From Pseudomonadota bacterium (lineage in GTDB: Bacteria > Desulfobacterota > Desulfovibrionia > Desulfovibrionales > Desulfovibrionaceae): a DNA stretch of 16,817 bases. The stretch lies in NCBI GenBank assembly GCA_023411815.1, contig JAEYOJ010000054.1, forward strand, positions 1 through 16,817, written 5' to 3'. Every line of letters begins with the position of its first letter. Within the stretch, counting starts at the first letter, position 1. Below are positions 14,768 through 16,817 of the stretch, one piece after another. The position numbers were made by a program, and so were the translations under genes. Under the pieces are notes generated by a model. The model saw only the letters and a program-made list of their open reading frames with translations. It did no database searches and had not been told where the DNA came from.

Positions 14768-14801
14768 CATGAGCCAAAATCGCACCCAGGAGGGGACATT
14801 G

Positions 14802-15011
14802 ATGCAAGCAGATCGTTTCAGCGTGCATACGTATTCCGGTTATGACGTGTATGGAATATTGTCTTGTCCGGAATGCGGCGATTTCAATTTAATGTTCGCC
14901 AATGACGAGCGTCTGGTATGCATGTGCGGGAAGTGCATCGTTGATCTTGGAGAGAAATTGGCCTCATTTGTCCGCAATAATAAAGTGCAAGTCGTCGATA
15001 TGGCTGCCTGA
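14802..15011 (+). CDS. Small zinc-ribbon-like protein, function unknown
   Basis: A 69-residue soluble protein. Five cysteines are placed as CPEC (22-25) and CMCGKC (40-45), a pattern expected to bind one zinc; C42 is an extra cysteine inside the second knuckle. The rest is mixed (N-terminal FSVHTYSGYDVYGIL, C-terminal KLASFVRNNKVQVVDMAA) and I recognise no family. The ATG at 14802 is chosen because AGGAGGGG lies seven bases upstream and a promoter ends at 14767; frames opening at 14706 or 14769 lack ribosome sites. Its base composition is visibly more AT-rich than that of the flanking genes (CAATTTAATG, AATAATAAAG), which may indicate acquisition. It is monocistronic, with a strong terminator 130 nt downstream. 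Confidence 0.7.
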   Translation: MQADRFSVHTYSGYDVYGILSCPECGDFNLMFANDERLVCMCGKCIVDLGEKLASFVRNNKVQVVDMAA

Positions 15012-15056
15012 GCCTGCATCAGAGTGCACAATCAGGGCTTTCCATGTTCCCCCCGG

Positions 15057-15081
15057 CCTCACCTGCTGATCCGATGTGAGG
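15057..15081 (+). other. Hairpin in the 3' region of the zinc-ribbon transcript
   Basis: CCTCAC (15057-15062) pairs with GTGAGG (15076-15081) around a 13-nt loop. It lies in the 130-nt untranslated stretch between the zinc-ribbon stop and its terminator, which has no coding potential I can support. Confidence 0.3.
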
Positions 15082-15141
15082 TCCGCGAGGCTCCCGGAAG
15101 GCTCGGCTATCCATTTTCTGGCTGTTTCGACTTTGTCATGA

Positions 15142-15175
15142 CCCCGATGGAACATTCCATCGGGGTTTTGTTTTT
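15142..15175 (+). terminator. Strong rho-independent terminator
   Basis: CCCCGATGGAA (15142-15152) and TTCCATCGGGG (15155-15165) form a perfect 11-bp stem, followed at once by TTTTGTTTTT. This is the clearest intrinsic terminator in the window and ends the zinc-ribbon transcript. Confidence 0.92.
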
Positions 15176-15183
15176 ATAACGTA

Positions 15184-15288
15184 TTGCAATTCAACTGAAA
15201 GAGGGCGCCGCTCTCTCTCGGACTCTCTCCCGTCAGGGAGCAGCGCTCCCTGGCCCCATTTTTCGTCTCATTGGCAATATGCCGCAGG
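15184..15288 (-). repeat. Two-hairpin dispersed repeat, copy R3
   Basis: The minus strand reads CCTGCGGCATATTGCCAATG at the left end, AAAAATGGGGCCAGGGAGCG and the rest of hairpin 1 (one base changed in the tip), CGGGAGAGAGTCCGAGAGAG, then hairpin 2 with two mismatches, and GTTGAATTGCAA at the right end. It lies between the intrinsic terminator and the leader of the next gene. A minus-strand open frame through it (NGARERCSLTGESPRE) is translated repeat. Confidence 0.82.
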
Positions 15289-15407
15289 TTGATCATTTTA
15301 ATCGCGAGCGGAGCGACGGGAGGGATACATTTGCCGTAGTCTGGTTTCATGAATGCAGCCGTCATGGGCTGCCTGCGTGGCGGGACACTCAAATCCAAGG
15401 AGATGGA

Positions 15408-16562
15408 ATGCGATCACCGAAACCGACACTGTGGCTGGGGACGCTGGCCTTGCTGGCCTTGGCCGTTCCCGCGCTGGTGCTGGCGCAGGCCGAAACGGCG
15501 CGGACAAGGAAGGGCGTCGAGGTGAGGATAGAAACCCTGGCGGCCGGGCTGAATCATCCCTGGGGCATGGCCTTTCTTCCCGACGGCCGCTTGCTGGTCA
15601 CGGAACGCAACACCGGCAAGCTGTACATCATGCAGACCGACCGTAAGCTGTCCAAGCCCGTTGAAGGGGTGCCGGAGGTGTGGGCGAACGGCCAGGGCGG
15701 CCTCATGGATGTCGCCCTTGACCCCGGCTTCAAGGAAAACGGCTACGTCTATCTGTCCTATGCGAAGCCCGGCCAGGGCGGCAAGGCGACTACGGCGCTT
15801 GGGCGCGGCAAGCTGACCGGCAACCGGATCGAGGGGTTCAAGGATATCTTCGTCCAGGAGCCTTACATCGACGACTCGAAGCACTTCGGCAACCGCATCG
15901 CATTCTCGCCGGACGGCGAATATCTGTTCCTGGCGCTCGGCGAGCGGTTCCAGTTCGATCCGGCGCAGGATTTGTCCTCCCATCTCGGCAAGGTGATCCG
16001 CATTCGTTCGGACGGCGGCGTGCCCAAGGACAACCCCTTTGTCGGACGGGCAAACGCAAGGGAGGAGATATGGTCGTCCGGCCACCGCAATATCGAGGCC
16101 ATGGCCTTCCAGCCGGGAACGGGCGTGCTCTGGGTCGGTGAGATGGGACCGAAGGGCGGCGACGAGCTCAACAGGATCGAAAAAGGGGCCAATTACGGCT
16201 GGCCGGTGGTCAGCTGGGGCAAGCACTATGACGGACGCGAAATACCCGATCCTTCGACCCGTCCGGAATTCAAGGATGCCGTCCATCGCTGGACCCCGGT
16301 CATCTCTCCCAGCGGCTTGGTCTTTTACCGGGGCGACATGTTTCCCGACTGGAAAAACAATGCCCTCATCGGCGGGCTGACGCACAAGGAGGTCGTGCGC
16401 CTGGTGTTCGATGGCGCCAACGTCATCGACGAAGACCGCCTGTCCATGCCGGAGCGGATCCGCGATGTCGATGTGGCGCCGGACGGCTCGATTTACGTCC
16501 TGACCGATCAGGACGACGGCAAGGTCATGCGCATCAGCGCCGTGAAGAAGGCATCCAAGTAG
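15408..16562 (+). CDS. Exported PQQ-dependent aldose/sorbosone dehydrogenase family protein (YliI-like)
   Basis: A 384-residue protein with a signal peptide (about 1-27, LWLGTLALLALAVPALVLAQA), so it acts in the periplasm. The mature part is a six-bladed beta-propeller of the soluble glucose/sorbosone dehydrogenase family: GLNHPWGMAFLPDGRLLVTER (in two pieces 47-67), GQGGLMDVALDPGF, HFGNRIAFSPDGEYLFLALGE with H159 in the position of the catalytic base of soluble glucose dehydrogenase, SSGHRNIEAMAF (223-234), GEMGPKGGDELN, and ANYGWPVVSWG. The family oxidises aldose sugars with PQQ and calcium. E. coli YliI has a similar length. AAGGAG five bases before the ATG sets the start. No PQQ synthesis gene is visible, so the cofactor would come from elsewhere. 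Sugar specificity is unknown. Confidence 0.88.
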   Translation: MRSPKPTLWLGTLALLALAVPALVLAQAETARTRKGVEVRIETLAAGLNHPWGMAFLPDGRLLVTERNTGKLYIMQTDRKLSKPVEGVPEVWANGQGGLMDVALDPGFKENGYVYLSYAKPGQGGKATTALGRGKLTGNRIEGFKDIFVQEPYIDDSKHFGNRIAFSPDGEYLFLALGERFQFDPAQDLSSHLGKVIRIRSDGGVPKDNPFVGRANAREEIWSSGHRNIEAMAFQPGTGVLWVGEMGPKGGDELNRIEKGANYGWPVVSWGKHYDGREIPDPSTRPEFKDAVHRWTPVISPSGLVFYRGDMFPDWKNNALIGGLTHKEVVRLVFDGANVIDEDRLSMPERIRDVDVAPDGSIYVLTDQDDGKVMRISAVKKASK

Positions 16563-16817
16563 CTGCCGCGATCTCAGGCTACCGCAGGAAGCTCGCAAAT
16601 GCATGGAAGGCGGCGGCGAACGGACCCGGCAGGAGCCGGTAAAGCATGTATGGACCCGGCCCCGATGGCAAGAGCCTCTTGAAAGCGTGTGGATCGAATG
16701 CAGCCATGTATCCGGCCTGGGGTTGTCCCGGCCCTGATGGAATTCGCGCTTCCGCTCCTTTACAGATTGCCGGCCTGGTCTGGCCGTTGCTCTAATCAGG
16801 TTCTGCGGAAGCCGGTT
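16563..16817. other. Window end, no confident gene
   Basis: No terminator is evident after the dehydrogenase. CATGTAT...CCCGGCCC(C/T)GATGG occurs twice in the same direction (16645-16668 and 16705-16740). The only possible coding region is the short minus-strand frame listed separately. Confidence 0.4.
16579..16707 (-). CDS. Possible 42-residue peptide, doubtful
   Basis: The minus strand reads MAAFDPHAFKRLLPSGPG, then PYMLYRLLPGPFAAAFHAFASFLR and a stop. The frame is open upstream of the ATG to a TAG near 16794, and that part repeats the PSGPG...YM motif, so the duplicated DNA is in one frame. There is no good ribosome site and no family match that I recognise. It could equally be noncoding repeat DNA. 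Confidence 0.2.
   Translation of the reverse strand: MAAFDPHAFKRLLPSGPGPYMLYRLLPGPFAAAFHAFASFLR

Noticed and set aside
14706..14801. Longer start (GTG 14706 or ATG 14769) for the zinc-ribbon protein
   Set aside because: Neither has a ribosome site, and the promoter at 14740-14767 would place the transcript start after 14769. ATG 14802 has AGGAGGGG upstream.
15174..15398. Minus-strand open frame of 74 codons before the dehydrogenase
   Set aside because: Its distinctive part (ERCSLTGESPRE) is the translation of repeat R3.
15414..16604. Minus-strand open frame of 396 codons opposite the dehydrogenase
   Set aside because: Antisense shadow of a strongly supported propeller enzyme.
1..16817. CRISPR arrays, insertion sequences, rRNA genes
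   Set aside because: No regularly spaced direct repeats, no transposase-like protein and no rRNA-like sequence were seen. The repeats present are dispersed and differ in orientation.

Overview
The window is high in G+C and has compact, mostly plus-strand genes, each with a clear Shine-Dalgarno sequence and many with a GC-rich hairpin after the stop. Gene content (BioD-BioA, PspF/PspA/B/C, CopB-type ATPase, GH77 amylomaltase, large CHASE/HAMP hybrid kinase) and the recurring GC-rich dyad element suggest a Gram-negative deltaproteobacterium of the Desulfovibrio type. This assignment is inference from gene style, not from a marker gene.

Layout. 3-1652: 3' part of a fused dethiobiotin synthase / DAPA aminotransferase (biotin synthesis) that carries a copy of a dispersed palindromic element in frame. 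1692-3815 (minus): membrane hybrid histidine kinase, convergent with bioDA across a perfect dyad. 3846-4478: AT-rich spacer with a consensus sigma70 promoter for the kinase, then a foldable leader before a sodium:solute symporter (4479-5816). 5996-7030: exported protein with two PRC-barrel domains. 7209-8708: 4-alpha-glucanotransferase (malQ). 8805-10949: CopB-type P1B ATPase with a His-rich N-terminus. 11183-11740 (minus): maltose O-acetyltransferase-like enzyme. 11837-12907 (minus): PspF, divergent from a sigma54-controlled pspA-pspB-pspC operon (13091-14478). 14802-15011: small lower-GC zinc-ribbon-like protein with its own promoter and a strong terminator further downstream. 15408-16562: exported PQQ-dependent aldose/sorbosone dehydrogenase family protein. 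16563-16817: no confident gene.

How the genes work together. The only clear functional unit is the phage-shock system: PspF activates RNA polymerase-sigma54 at a -24/-12 promoter (13024-13039), and the operon makes PspA (membrane-binding effector) and the membrane sensors PspB and PspC. The other genes look like independent single-gene units (transport, glucan metabolism, copper export, envelope enzymes).

Main points of interest. (1) A family of about 105-109 bp two-hairpin elements, with three good and two degenerate copies here. One copy lies inside the bioDA reading frame and adds about 34 residues without breaking it, which recalls the coding palindromic elements of Rickettsia. (2) The first ~33 codons of pspC lie over an out-of-frame second copy of the pspB membrane segment. 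(3) The symporter leader can form two mutually exclusive stems.
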